The position numbers and the translations under genes were made by a program. This document shows, in pieces, positions 36,580 to 45,102 of a stretch of 64,000 bases of DNA. Source of the stretch: G963668345 sp965206025 (GTDB taxonomy: Bacteria > Acidobacteriota > Terriglobia > Bryobacterales > UBA6623); NCBI GenBank assembly GCA_965206025.1, contig CBDBIU010000005.1:620001-684000 (forward strand), read 5' to 3'. Each line of letters opens with the position of its first letter. The first letter of the stretch is position 1. The notes beneath the pieces were generated by a model. The model was given only the letters and a program-made list of their open reading frames with translations, was not told the DNA's origin and did no database searches.

Positions 36580-37356
36580 CTACCGCCCTTTCCAAGCCGG
36601 CCTGCGTTTTTCTAGGAACGCGCTCATGCCCTCCTGCGCATCGCTGGCCAGGGCGTTCGTCACCATGACTTGTTTCACGTAGGAATAGGCCCGGGGCTGG
36701 TTGAGATCGATTTGGGAGTAAAACGCCTCCTTGCCGGTGCGCACGACCAAGGGGCTCGCTTCCGCGATTCGGCAGGCCAACTGCCGGACGGCCTCGGCAA
36801 GCTGCTCGCTGGGAACAACGCGATTCACCAACCCCCATTCGCAGGCTGTCGCGGCGTCGATGGGATCCCCGGTAAGCAGCATCTCGAGGGCCCGTTTGCG
36901 CCCGATGGCGCGGGTCAGAGGAACCATCGGCGTGCTGCAAAATAGTCCGATACGGACGCCCGGCGTGGCGAACTGAGCACGGTCGGAGGCGATCACCAGG
37001 TCGCAGGAGGCCGCCAGTTGGCAGCCTGCCGCGGTGGCTACGCCATCCACCTGCGCGACGACCGGCTGCGGGACACGCTGTATTTCCGTCATCAGGTCGG
37101 TGCAAACGTCGAACACCAGACGGTAGCCGGCCCTGTCGCCCCCGAGCATTTCCGTCAGATCGTGGCCTGCACAGAAGGCCGGCCCCTCGGCGGCCAAAAT
37201 GATGACCGCGATCTCTTCGTTGGCGCCGACGTCTCGCAGCGAAGCGGTCAGATCCCGCATGAGATCCAGCGACAGCGCGTTGCGGCGCGCGGGACGGTCG
37301 AGCGTGACGGTCGCTAGCGGTGGGGTCAACTCGACAGTAAGATGACGGCTATCCAT
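36580..37356 (-). CDS. Enoyl-CoA hydratase/isomerase family protein (ECHDC3-like)
   Basis: The protein has 258 residues with the crotonase fold. The oxyanion hole segments are present (EGPAFCAGHDLTEM and DGVATAAGCQLAASCDLVIA). In the position where classical hydratases have a catalytic glutamate (GIxPGxGG), this one reads VRIGLFCSTPMVPLTR, the pattern of the ECHDC3 branch. The reaction may therefore differ from straight hydration of enoyl-CoA. The terminal helix region is complete (EGMSAFLEKRRPAWKG). It is cytoplasmic and stands alone; no beta-oxidation genes adjoin it. Confidence 0.9.
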   Translation of the reverse strand: MDSRHLTVELTPPLATVTLDRPARRNALSLDLMRDLTASLRDVGANEEIAVIILAAEGPAFCAGHDLTEMLGGDRAGYRLVFDVCTDLMTEIQRVPQPVVAQVDGVATAAGCQLAASCDLVIASDRAQFATPGVRIGLFCSTPMVPLTRAIGRKRALEMLLTGDPIDAATACEWGLVNRVVPSEQLAEAVRQLACRIAEASPLVVRTGKEAFYSQIDLNQPRAYSYVKQVMVTNALASDAQEGMSAFLEKRRPAWKGR

Positions 37357-37520
37357 CGCATTTCAGGATATCATGGGCCCCGCTTCGCGCCGGAGTGTGA
37401 TCAGATCCGGGCAAGAAGGTCGCTTGGTCTTCGCCTCGGAACGGCTTCTGATTTGCTCTATGCTAGGATGATTGCCGCTGGTGTCCGCGAGGGAACAAAC
37501 GGGCAAGGTGTTCGGCTTGA

Positions 37521-37526
37521 AAGGAG
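37521..37526 (+). promoter_or_regulatory. Ribosome binding site for the ABM-domain protein
   Basis: AAGGAG lies 8 nt before GTG 37535 and decides that start over the earlier in-frame codon at 37472. Confidence 0.7.
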
Positions 37527-37534
37527 AAGTTTCC

Positions 37535-37930
37535 GTGCTATATCAGAAAGCGTATGCCGTGACGTTGGCGTTTCTCGTCTGCTCCTGCGTCGCGTTGGGC
37601 AAGGAGGTGCGACGTTTCAAAGGGCCGGGGCCCATGGAATTGCATGTTCACTTGACGGCGAAAGCCGGCCAAGCAGAGCAACTGGAGAAGGCTTTTCGCC
37701 AGGCATTTTACCCGGCGATCAGCCAACAGGAAGGGTTTCGACACTCCGACCTGCTGCGCGCGCCCGACAAGGCGGGCGAATACGTCTTGACGATCTCGTT
37801 CGACAATGAAGATCTGCGAGTGCGTTGGGCCAACACGCCGCTGCACAACGAAGTCTGGCCACGATTCTCAGGCCACGCGGTAGAAGAGAAGATCGGTTTG
37901 GAGGTATTTGGAGTAGTTGCCGGCAAGTAG
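37535..37930 (+). CDS. Exported antibiotic-biosynthesis-monooxygenase (ABM) domain protein
   Basis: From GTG 37535 the protein has 131 residues. A hydrophobic leader (AYAVTLAFLVCSCVALGKE) suggests export, and a cysteine at the end of the hydrophobic stretch makes a lipoprotein possible. The rest is a single ABM domain: MELHVHLTAKAGQAEQLEKA, FYPAISQQEGFRHSDLLRAP, YVLTISFDNEDLRVRWA. ABM domains are dimeric ferredoxin-like folds that can act as monooxygenases or heme-degrading enzymes, but many have no known activity. A good ribosome site fixes the start. The FkbM remnant follows about 100 nt downstream. Confidence 0.8.
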   Translation: MLYQKAYAVTLAFLVCSCVALGKEVRRFKGPGPMELHVHLTAKAGQAEQLEKAFRQAFYPAISQQEGFRHSDLLRAPDKAGEYVLTISFDNEDLRVRWANTPLHNEVWPRFSGHAVEEKIGLEVFGVVAGK

Positions 37931-38019
37931 GCCCGGTATCCGGCGCGCCGCGCTTCGCCGAGCCAGTGTCCATAGCGAAGATGCGATTCCGGCGCCTTCG
38001 CGTCCGGGTGCAAACGACT

Positions 38020-38025
38020 GGAGGG
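38020..38025 (+). promoter_or_regulatory. Ribosome binding site of the FkbM remnant
   Basis: GGAGGG lies 6 nt before TTG 38032 and suggests that the lost gene began there. Confidence 0.55.
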
Positions 38026-38031
38026 AGCGTC

Positions 38032-38580
38032 TTGAAGACGATCACGGAAAAATTCAACGCCTTCGTCCCCTGGCCGCTGCGGTATCTGATCGTCGTTGGG
38101 GTCGGTTTAGCCGTGGCGTACAGCTTTGGCTCTTGGTCCCCCACCCTCTGGGTTATTAGCGTGAAGTTGCGAGGAAACGCGCCGGACTGCCCATGGCCCC
38201 GTGTTCTGAGCTTGCCGCGAACCCGGCTGGACTCGTTTGAAGCAGTCGAGGCGTACAAACAGGCCCTGACGGTCGAAAACTACGATGAGGCGCTTGGACT
38301 CGAGCTGCTTTCTCTTCCCACCCGAAGAACTACTGGATAATTTGCCAGGGCCGTGATAAGGACGGCAAGGAGATATTGGCCTATTTCATTGCCGACCATG
38401 AGCAGGCTCAGGCGTTGCACCCAGATCGGGGAGTTCGTCCCGGGGACATCGTTTTCGACTGTGGCGCCCACGTTGGAGTCATCCTGGGGGCCAACCCGAA
38501 TTACGAAATGACTTGCGGTCGCTGTGAAATAGCCGGCTTTAGCCCGCCGAGGATCATCCCCCATTACGTGTTTTACCACT
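38032..38580 (+). pseudogene. FkbM-type methyltransferase remnant
   Basis: The first frame (TTG 38032) encodes a membrane-like segment (LRYLIVVGVGLAVAYSFGSW) and a region up to EALGLELLSLPTRR, stopping at TAA 38338. A second frame takes over at about 38,327: YWIICQGRDKDGKEILAYFI, then GVRPGDIVFDCGAHVGV, which is the SAM-binding start of FkbM family methyltransferases. That frame then leaves the family and ends at 38582. So the gene has one frameshift and has lost most of its methyltransferase domain, probably through the IS sequence beginning at about 38,700. Confidence 0.65.
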
Positions 38581-38782
38581 GAACAGTTCTACGTCCCGCC
38601 CCCTCGGCGGCCCGTGACTGCGTCGGCCTCGACCTGCCCCGCGGCCAACTCTTCGCCGATGCCGGGGAACACGGACGCCGTGTGGCTGTTGAAGGGCAAT
38701 GATAATGTCCCCTTGCGAGGGCCATAGAAATGTCCCCTAATCGGGGGATCCAAAGGAGGAGCCGAGATGGGGAAGGACATGG

Positions 38783-39121
38783 ATGAATGCCAAGGAACTG
38801 AGGCGCGGCGAAGTGCTGAGCCGAGTGAAACGAGGGGAGCTGAAGTTGACCGAAGCGGCTGAGCTGCTGGAGGTCAGTTACCGGCAAGCGAAGCGGCTCA
38901 AGAAGCGTTACGGCGAGGGAGGGGCGCAAGCTCTGGTGCATGGCAATGTGGGCCGCGTGTCGAACCGGGCCAAGTCGCCGGAAGTTCGCAAGCGAGTGCT
39001 GCAACTGGTGCGCGAGATCTATTCGGGCGAGCCGCACGAGCGCTTTGGGCCGACGCTGGCGTCGGAACATCTGGCGGCCGATCACGGTCTCGAAGTGCCG
39101 TGCGAAACCTTGCGGCGCTGA
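38783..39121 (+). pseudogene. ISNCY-type transposase, N-terminal fragment
   Basis: The 112-codon frame reads MNAKELRRGEVLSRVKRGEL, EAAELLEVSYRQAKRLKKRY, ERFGPTLASEHLAADHGLEV, PCETLRR and stops. This is the helix-turn-helix region of ISNCY (IS1202-like) transposases; the DDE domain is absent. Upstream, AATGTCCCC occurs twice (about 38,704 and 38,731), which may be part of the element's left end. Confidence 0.78.
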
Positions 39122-39234
39122 AGACGACCGTGTGGCGCCGGTCGCGCTTTCTGTGACCAAACCCCCCATCGCCACGACCGGCTCGACCGTCCTTAGGTTT
39201 TCGGACGCGCAGGCCATGGATGCGCGTTAGCGGG

Positions 39235-39420
39235 TTACCGCCGATCCCCGCCCACCCGGCTCACCGCCGCTCCCGTCGCGACGGCCACCAGGCAGCCCAC
39301 GACGTTATACCAGAGAAACGATATCTCGGTGCTCGCGCTGATCCAGGCCATGGCGGCGAGGCCGGCCAGCATGCCCGAGAAGGCGCCGTTGCCGTTCGCC
39401 CGCCACGACCCAAGAGACAA
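39235..39420 (-). pseudogene. Sodium:solute symporter, C-terminal fragment
   Basis: About 60 codons remain, ending at 39235: SLGSWRANGNGAFSGMLAGL, AAMAWISASTEISFLWYNVV, GCLVAVATGAAVSRVG. This resembles the last membrane helices of SSS family symporters. It is different in sequence from the intact symporter at 46,919-48,484. The rest of the gene is missing. Confidence 0.55.
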
Positions 39421-39841
39421 CGCGCTTAGCCCGAAGCGAATTGGCTGGCTGTACCCGATTTTTCGCTCCCGCGCGACTTTTACCACGGGCTGCTAGCCCG
39501 CATTTCTCATCAGCGGCCGCCGGGAATGGAAGCAAATGCCCGCCGTCAGGGATGTAGGGGCGCGATGAATCGCGCCCGCTTGCCTCACAAGCTGTGCGCT
39601 AGCCGATACGTACAAACTGTTGCCGCGAGCCCTGACCGCCGGGCCTTTCGCCTCATCCACCACGCCGCAACTTGTAGGTCCGAACGGGGTTCAGCTATCT
39701 TGTAGTTGGCTGCGGCACGCCGGCACGTGTCGATGGTCAGGCCGGCGGCGTCAATGGATGCCCCTTGACAGTGATTCGTTGCCCTCCGCTCGAGACGCGC
39801 ACCAGCCATCTTGTCGCGGAAACGCTCAAGGATAACCACGG
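39421..39841. other. Intergenic region with REP-like and dispersed repeats
   Basis: No gene was found. It contains a copy of the dispersed repeat (complement of GATGAGAAATGCGGGCTAGC, 39492-39511), the best REP-like hairpin of the window (39554-39577), and the upstream region of the TIGR03437 protein gene. Confidence 0.55.
39554..39577 (+). repeat. REP-like hairpin
   Basis: GTAG is followed by the perfect palindrome GGGCGCGAT-GA-ATCGCGCCC (with one extra G before it). The preceding CCCGCCGTCAGGGAT is shared with the 28,170 unit. Confidence 0.8.
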
Positions 39842-41881
39842 ATGAGAACTCTCCCTGCATGGATCCTGGCCTGCTTGCTGCCTGTCGTCGGCAGCGCCCA
39901 GATTCCCGACAACGCCTCGCTCAGCGGCAAGTACCACTTTGTGCATATCCTGGCTCTGGTTTCCGCGGCCACCGACACCGCGAGCGCGGTGAATCTGGGC
40001 GGCTCTATAACGTTCGACGGAAATGGAGGGTATGCCTTCGACGGTGAGATCGGCGCCGGTGCGGAACTTCCTGAAAACCTGAGCGGAGCGGGGACCTACT
40101 TTGTCGACGCAAGCGCCTTCGTGACCTTCACCAATCCAATGGCAAACTCACTGGAGATCAACGGTCGCTTGGGAGTCGACCGCGAGGTCCTGTTGGGCGC
40201 CTCGACGGAAGCGCCCGACGGATCCTATGACTTGTTTGTGGCCGTCAGATCTCCTGGCAGCGGCGTCGGCAACGCCGCCCTGAATGGAGTCTACACCGGG
40301 GCTACGCTGATGTTTCCTAACGGAGGGGAGGCCGGGCTCACAACCGCCCTGCTCTCTCTCACGCCCGACACGAACGGTAATTTCAACACCGCCTCGGCGA
40401 CCGGACACACCGCTGACGGGCTAGACACCAACGTCCAGCAGCCCATTACCAACGCGACCTACTCGTTGACCGCCGACGGCTCGGGAACCGCCGCTTTTGG
40501 ATCCAGTTCCACCCTTTTTTCGGGCAATCGAAAAATCTTCGCCTCCGGCGACGGGAATTATGTGATCGGTTACTCGACGGACCCGGGCGGTCGGGAGATC
40601 TTTCTCGCCATTAGAAACTTCAGCGCCTCGGCGGACGACTCCAGTTGGCTGGACAGGTTCTGGATCGCCGAAATCGTCGTCGATACCGACCTGGTTCCCG
40701 GCAGCAACCTGTTCACCTCGGCGAGCGGCGGGTTGCGGAGCACGGGCGGCGGGCAAGCCACCATCTCCGAGCGGGTGAACTTCGACCTGTTTCCGTTTGA
40801 TTTCAGCGGCGTCAACTCCTACGCGATCAATCCCGACAGCAGCGGCTTTCTAGGGGGGCTGTTCGATCCCGGTGTCGTGAACATGGCGATCGGGGCGCCG
40901 AGCAACACCGTGTTACTGCCCACTGTCTCCCCCTTGGGTTCACAGCCGCCGAGCAGCGGGCAGAATGGTCCGAGGCCACAAGCTTTTGTGGGCGCTCGGG
41001 TAGGCGCGCTGGGCCAATTTTCTCCCTCCCACGGCATCTTTTTTGGCGTGCGGGTTCCTGCAATCACGGGCAGCGGCGTATTTCTTTCACCGCTCGGAGT
41101 CGTTAACGCCGCCTCCTTCGCTCCGACGACGTACCCCATTTCGGGAGGAGCGCTGGTGGCGCTCTTCGGCTCGGGTTTGGCCCCTTCCGACCTCGGATCC
41201 CCCCAAATTCCCCTGGACACGATCTTGAATGGCGTCAGCGTCACGATTGACGGAGTGCCGGCTCCCCTGCTGTTTGTCTCCGACGATCAAATCAACTTGC
41301 AAGTACCCTTTGCGACCGTCGGACCTACGGCGTCCATCGTCGTAAACAACAACGGTCTGCTTTCGAACACCGTCGCCGCTCCCGCGGATATCAGCAGCCC
41401 GGGGGTATTTTCGACCCTCAGCAACGGGCTCGGCCCCGGCGCAATCACACACACCGACGGTCGGCCGATTACGGCTGAGGACCCGGCCGAAATAGGCGAG
41501 ACGGTCAGTGTGTTCTTGACCGGTCTGGGAGCGGTCAACCCTCCCGTCGCCGATGGCGCCGCGCCGCCGGACGTCGAACCGTTCGCTCGTACCACGGATC
41601 CGAATATCGCCGTGACTTTTGGCGGTTTTGACGGCGCCATCTCCTTCTCGGGCGGGTCCCCTTGCTGCGTGGGTCTGTATCAAATCAACACCAGGATTCC
41701 GAATGGGGTGATCCCCGGACCCGCTGTTCCAATCGCCGTTTATACGAGCACCGCCATTTCAGACTTCGTCGATCTTGCCATCGCCCCAGCCGCCGCCCTG
41801 AGCCAATCGCCGGTCAGTGTCGCAGCGTCGAACGCCCAAACACCCGTCTCGAGGCCCGTGCACCGGTCTCGTCTGCGCTAG
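39842..41881 (+). CDS. Secreted protein with C-terminal TIGR03437-type domain
   Basis: The protein has 679 residues with a signal peptide (MRTLPAWILACLLPVVGSAQ). The first 370 residues are beta-rich and unassigned (SLSGKYHFVHILALVS, SLTPDTNGNFNTASATGH). The C-terminal third, from VVNAASFAPTTYPISGGALV onwards, is the domain described as TIGR03437, abundant in Solibacter-like Acidobacteria: LFGSGLAP, GVSVTIDGVPAPLLFVSDDQ, INLQVPF, ETVSVFLTGLGAVNPPVADG, YQINTRIPNGV. It is related to IPT/TIG and secretion-associated folds; its role is unknown. It is probably secreted or surface-located. A 456-bp element sits 73 nt past its stop, close enough to affect its mRNA end. Confidence 0.9.
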   Translation: MRTLPAWILACLLPVVGSAQIPDNASLSGKYHFVHILALVSAATDTASAVNLGGSITFDGNGGYAFDGEIGAGAELPENLSGAGTYFVDASAFVTFTNPMANSLEINGRLGVDREVLLGASTEAPDGSYDLFVAVRSPGSGVGNAALNGVYTGATLMFPNGGEAGLTTALLSLTPDTNGNFNTASATGHTADGLDTNVQQPITNATYSLTADGSGTAAFGSSSTLFSGNRKIFASGDGNYVIGYSTDPGGREIFLAIRNFSASADDSSWLDRFWIAEIVVDTDLVPGSNLFTSASGGLRSTGGGQATISERVNFDLFPFDFSGVNSYAINPDSSGFLGGLFDPGVVNMAIGAPSNTVLLPTVSPLGSQPPSSGQNGPRPQAFVGARVGALGQFSPSHGIFFGVRVPAITGSGVFLSPLGVVNAASFAPTTYPISGGALVALFGSGLAPSDLGSPQIPLDTILNGVSVTIDGVPAPLLFVSDDQINLQVPFATVGPTASIVVNNNGLLSNTVAAPADISSPGVFSTLSNGLGPGAITHTDGRPITAEDPAEIGETVSVFLTGLGAVNPPVADGAAPPDVEPFARTTDPNIAVTFGGFDGAISFSGGSPCCVGLYQINTRIPNGVIPGPAVPIAVYTSTAISDFVDLAIAPAAALSQSPVSVAASNAQTPVSRPVHRSRLR

Positions 41882-41954
41882 TGCCCGTGTTGGCGCCGGG
41901 CGGAGGAATCCCGGAGGGCGGCCCGGCCATAGACGAAAATGTCGAATAGAAGGA

Positions 41955-42410
41955 GGCTCTTCTGGGATTTTAGTGGCTGGCGGCGGTGAGTGACGGATCC
42001 CTCGCCACTGTGAGGCCGACCTCCCGGAGCCTGCTTCGGTGCCATTCAAGGGCTTCGTGACAACTCTACGGCCCCCAAGGCCGGGCGGCGACTGCGTTGG
42101 CCAAAAAGAATTACTGATAAACAAAGGGTTACGAGTAGAGCAAGGCTGCTGGCAGGTAGTCGTACAGTCTCCCGAAGGCTGTGAAATGCGGATCCACAAC
42201 TGTCATCCAGTGGCCACACTCAAAGAGATAACTCCCTGTTTATCAGTGTCTTATTCCCTTTACGAGTTGCCCACGACCGGACTGGCGTGTAGGGTATTTG
42301 GGGATTTCTTGGCCGCCTTTTGGGCTCCGATGTGACTGCGGGCGACGTCGGGTCGGCAGGATGGAGGAGCCGGCTACCCGTTGGCCACCCACTAAAAACC
42401 CGGAAGAGCC
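41955..42410 (+). mobile_element. 456-bp non-autonomous element (MITE), copy 3
   Basis: The copy is identical in length and ends to copies 1 and 2 and one base different from each. The perfect 8-bp duplication TAGAAGGA lies at 41947-41954 and 42411-42418. It has inserted 73 bp after the TIGR03437 gene, in the same orientation (relative to the window) as the other copies. Confidence 0.93.
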
Positions 42411-42456
42411 TAGAAGGAAGCATGTTGTTCGACGTATTGTCCCCACTCGGCTCATT

Positions 42457-42495
42457 GGTTTAGTATTGGGGTTTAGCATAGGGGTTTAGTATGGG
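42457..42495 (+). repeat. Tandem 13-bp repeat, three units
   Basis: GGTTTAGTATTGG, GGTTTAGCATAGG and GGTTTAGTATGGG follow one another directly, 46 bp upstream of the FecR-like gene. They may be promoter-proximal; no factor is recognised. Confidence 0.85.
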
Positions 42496-42540
42496 AGAGG
42501 TGGATCCCCAGGCCGGGGGCTCTCCGCCGGGGGGTCTCGC

Positions 42541-43392
42541 TTGAAGTCTCGGATAGAAAACCGGCTGCGCCGTGCCGGGGTTGCTGCCTTTGTGCTAGCC
42601 GGTTCGCTGTCCTGCCCGCTGGCGGCGCAGTCGGTCATTTCGCTGCGACCTGGACTGATCCACTACACGGAAGGGAAAGTCCTGCTCTCGGGAGCGAAGG
42701 GGCAGCAGGGCCGGCGCGGCAAGTTCGTGCACCTGCGGACAGGGCAGCGGCTAAGCACCCGAGGGGGTCAGGCTGAACTGGTGCTGCTTCCCGGCACGTT
42801 CCTACGGCAAGATGACAACAGCGAGATCGAGATGCTCTCGGCCAAACGTTCACGCGTTGATTTGCGATTGATCTCCGGATCGGTCTTCGTCGACATCGCG
42901 GACAAGGCCAGCAAAAACCTGCTCACCCTGACCTGCGGCGCCTCCCGCGTGCAATTTGAAAAACGAGGATTGTATCGTTGCGACCACCAACCCGGTGAAG
43001 CTCCCTCGCTGCGTGTTTACCGCGGTAAAGCGTCCGTATCGGCATTCGGGCGGCAGTTCCACCTGAAATCGAAGCGCTCGATGGCCGTCGCGAAAGACTC
43101 TCAGCCTCTCCTTGTGGAAGCGTTCAATCCGTCCCGAAGGGATGCCTTTGCGAAATGGAATCATACCCGCGCCAACGCCATAGCCGCGATCCTGCGCGGC
43201 CGGGACGCGAGCGAGAGGGGCTTTACGTGGCTTTCCGGAACTTCGGGCAGCTCACGGCTGGGCCGCTCGCGCCGACCCGCCAAGACCCGACCCTCGAAGG
43301 ACTCGACTAGCGAAAAAAAGCCCGCCGGCGTGGAAGCTGCCCGACTCAGCGCGAATTCGCCGGCCGCCGGACAACTCCTGCCTACCTGGTAG
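42541..43392 (+). CDS. FecR-domain protein, exported
   Basis: The protein has 283 residues from TTG 42541 and a signal peptide (AGVAAFVLAGSLSCPLAAQS). A FecR-like beta domain follows: RTGQRLSTRGGQAELVLLPG, TFLRQDDNSEIEML, LISGSVFVDI, LTLTCGASRVQFEKRGLYRC, LRVYRGKASVSAFG. The C-terminal 80 residues are basic and low-complexity (SRLGRSRRPAKTRPSKDS). FecR domains of this kind in Acidobacteria are often stand-alone periplasmic proteins rather than sigma-factor regulators. No sigma factor lies nearby, so regulation of iron uptake should not be assumed. A trio of 13-bp tandem repeats sits just upstream. Confidence 0.8.
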   Translation: MKSRIENRLRRAGVAAFVLAGSLSCPLAAQSVISLRPGLIHYTEGKVLLSGAKGQQGRRGKFVHLRTGQRLSTRGGQAELVLLPGTFLRQDDNSEIEMLSAKRSRVDLRLISGSVFVDIADKASKNLLTLTCGASRVQFEKRGLYRCDHQPGEAPSLRVYRGKASVSAFGRQFHLKSKRSMAVAKDSQPLLVEAFNPSRRDAFAKWNHTRANAIAAILRGRDASERGFTWLSGTSGSSRLGRSRRPAKTRPSKDSTSEKKPAGVEAARLSANSPAAGQLLPTW

Positions 43393-43439
43393 TTCCACCG
43401 GTGTCGCCTTCGCGAGGCCGGCGCCGAGAACATGTCCGC

Positions 43440-43934
43440 TCAAGCCGTCTCCTCCCAAGGCAGCTTCCCCGTTACGGGGCAAACTTTCCGTACACTGGCG
43501 TCGATCCGCTCGCCCAGCGCCAGCAGATCATCCCCGGATAGCCGCCGTTGAATCTGCTCGAACAACTGGCGCTCTTCGGTTCGAATGTGACGGCTCAACA
43601 ACGCGCCGAATTCACCGAGCAGCGCCATGCGCTGGCCCGCGGCCGCGTGGGCGAGTCTCCCAAGCAGCTCCTCCATCTGTCGGTGTTCTCCGATCAGCTC
43701 GTCGATCATCTCTTCCGAGTCAAGAAACGGCCTCACGGCGGGAAACAGCACTTCTTCTTCCACCTTGAAGTGCCCCAATAGCTCCACCTCCCCCAGCTGA
43801 GTCGCCTTGTGGCTTAACTCCTCGGCCTTGTGCTCGCTGGGGTCGGCCTTTAAGCCGCGGTCGATGAGAACCGCCAGCGCCAGCCCGTGCTGATGTTGGT
43901 GTGACAGGGGGATCAGGCTAGGATCGCGGAGCAT
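43440..43934 (-). CDS. Hemerythrin-like (HHE) domain protein
   Basis: The protein has 164 residues and is all-helical with the metal-ligand pattern of hemerythrin HHE domains: SHQHQHGLALA, GHFKVEEEVLFPAV, ELIGEHRQMEELLGRL, LSRHIRTEERQLFEQI. The histidines and acidic residues that bind a di-iron centre are all present. It could bind oxygen or act in iron or nitrosative-stress handling in the cytoplasm. It stands alone, transcribed away from the methyltransferase gene, with a 42-bp perfect palindrome in the gap between them. Confidence 0.88.
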   Translation of the reverse strand: MLRDPSLIPLSHQHQHGLALAVLIDRGLKADPSEHKAEELSHKATQLGEVELLGHFKVEEEVLFPAVRPFLDSEEMIDELIGEHRQMEELLGRLAHAAAGQRMALLGEFGALLSRHIRTEERQLFEQIQRRLSGDDLLALGERIDASVRKVCPVTGKLPWEETA

Positions 43935-44142
43935 GCCCCTATTCTAGAACTGCCCAAGCGGTCCCGCCCGCGAGCCAGTGCCGCGAAACGCGATGCCGCT
44001 CCCTCGGGTGGCTAGCCGCGAATGTGGTCATCCTAACGGTTCGGTCTCGACAGTCAACTTGGTGAACATAACAGCACAGAGCCGCCGGCGTTAGCCTGCG
44101 GGCCCCGCCCCAATGGTGTTGGGGGAGTCTGGCGGAAGACCG

Positions 44143-44184
44143 CTAGCCTGCTTTTCTCACCACGTGGTGAGAAAAGCAGGCTAG
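44143..44184. repeat. 42-bp perfect palindrome (two inverted copies of a dispersed repeat)
   Basis: CTAGCCTGCTTTTCTCAC, then CACGTG, then the exact complement. Each arm is a copy of the dispersed repeat with core GTGAGAAAAGC(A/G)GGCTAG. It lies 31 bp before the methyltransferase start and could form an 18-bp stem in DNA or RNA; a transcription terminator or a fused pair of repeat units are both possible. Confidence 0.9.
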
Positions 44185-44214
44185 ACGGAGCCCTGTGGTA
44201 CAATTTCTCGCCCG

Positions 44215-45039
44215 ATGAGCGTAACAGCCGATCAGGAGCGAGGCTACTACGATCGGGCCTACGCCCCGTACCTCGAGGCCGACGACGGCGCGCTTCGCGT
44301 TGATCGGCGCATCCTCGCGGCCCAATTTGACGACCCGGCCAGCCCGTACTTCGAACGCCGGCGGCTGTATGACACCGCCATGAAGAAGCTGTTTGCGGCA
44401 TCCGTGAAGGGACGCCGCGTGCTGGACTACGGCTGCGGGGTCGGCGACTGGGGCGTGATGTTGGCCGTCGAAGGGGCGCACGTGACGTTGTTGGATCTTT
44501 CGCCGGTCGCCGTCGAGGTGGCGCTGCGACGCGCTCGGGCAAGCGGGGTCATCGAGTCCGTGCGCGGCTTCGCGCGCGACGCCAGCGACCTCAGCTGCTT
44601 CGCCGACGGCGAGTTTGATCTCATCTTCGCCTGCGCCGCGGTCCATCACACAATCAAATACGGCCACGCTTTCGAGGAGCTCTTGCGCGTGCTCAAGTCA
44701 GGGGGGCGGCTGGTGATGGTCGAGGGCTGGGGGAACAACCCCCTGCTCGACGCCGCGCGCCGTCTACGTTGGCGCTTTGGCCGAGAGCCGGTCGAAGCCG
44801 GCGAAGGCGTCATCTTCAACGAGGGCGACGTCGAGCGGCTGCGGCAGCGCATGCGCCGGGTTGAAGTTACGCCTTTGAACTTGTTGGCCATGGCCAAGCG
44901 TCTGTTTCGGGGCCGCTTCCACCGCCCCGCGGTCCGGGCGATCCTGGCCGGTCTTGAAGAGACGGATCGGCTGCTGCTGGCGGCACTGCCGGGGCTGCGC
45001 CGTTACTGCGGCGAAGCGGTTGTTGTCGCCGAAAAATGA
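44215..45039 (+). CDS. Class I SAM-dependent methyltransferase
   Basis: The protein has 274 residues. Motif I is RVLDYGCGVGDWGVMLA (about residues 69-85), the acidic end of strand 2 is VTLLDLSPVAVEVALRR, and the post-motif region is FDLIFACAAVHHTIKYG, then LLRVLKSGGRLVMVEGWGNN, the Methyltransf_11/25 pattern. The N-terminus includes ERGYYDRAYAPYLEADDGAL. The substrate cannot be told. The C-terminal segment is helical and basic. It starts at ATG 44215 with a 42-bp palindrome just upstream. It is probably a monocistronic gene. Confidence 0.9.
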   Translation: MSVTADQERGYYDRAYAPYLEADDGALRVDRRILAAQFDDPASPYFERRRLYDTAMKKLFAASVKGRRVLDYGCGVGDWGVMLAVEGAHVTLLDLSPVAVEVALRRARASGVIESVRGFARDASDLSCFADGEFDLIFACAAVHHTIKYGHAFEELLRVLKSGGRLVMVEGWGNNPLLDAARRLRWRFGREPVEAGEGVIFNEGDVERLRQRMRRVEVTPLNLLAMAKRLFRGRFHRPAVRAILAGLEETDRLLLAALPGLRRYCGEAVVVAEK

Positions 45040-45102
45040 AAGGCGGAACGCTTACGAATGTCCTAGTCTTCAGGAAGCGATGGCAGACCGGCACCGCTCG
45101 CC

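Noticed and set aside
42457..42495. Possible CRISPR-like repeat
   Set aside because: The 13-bp units are directly adjacent with no spacers.
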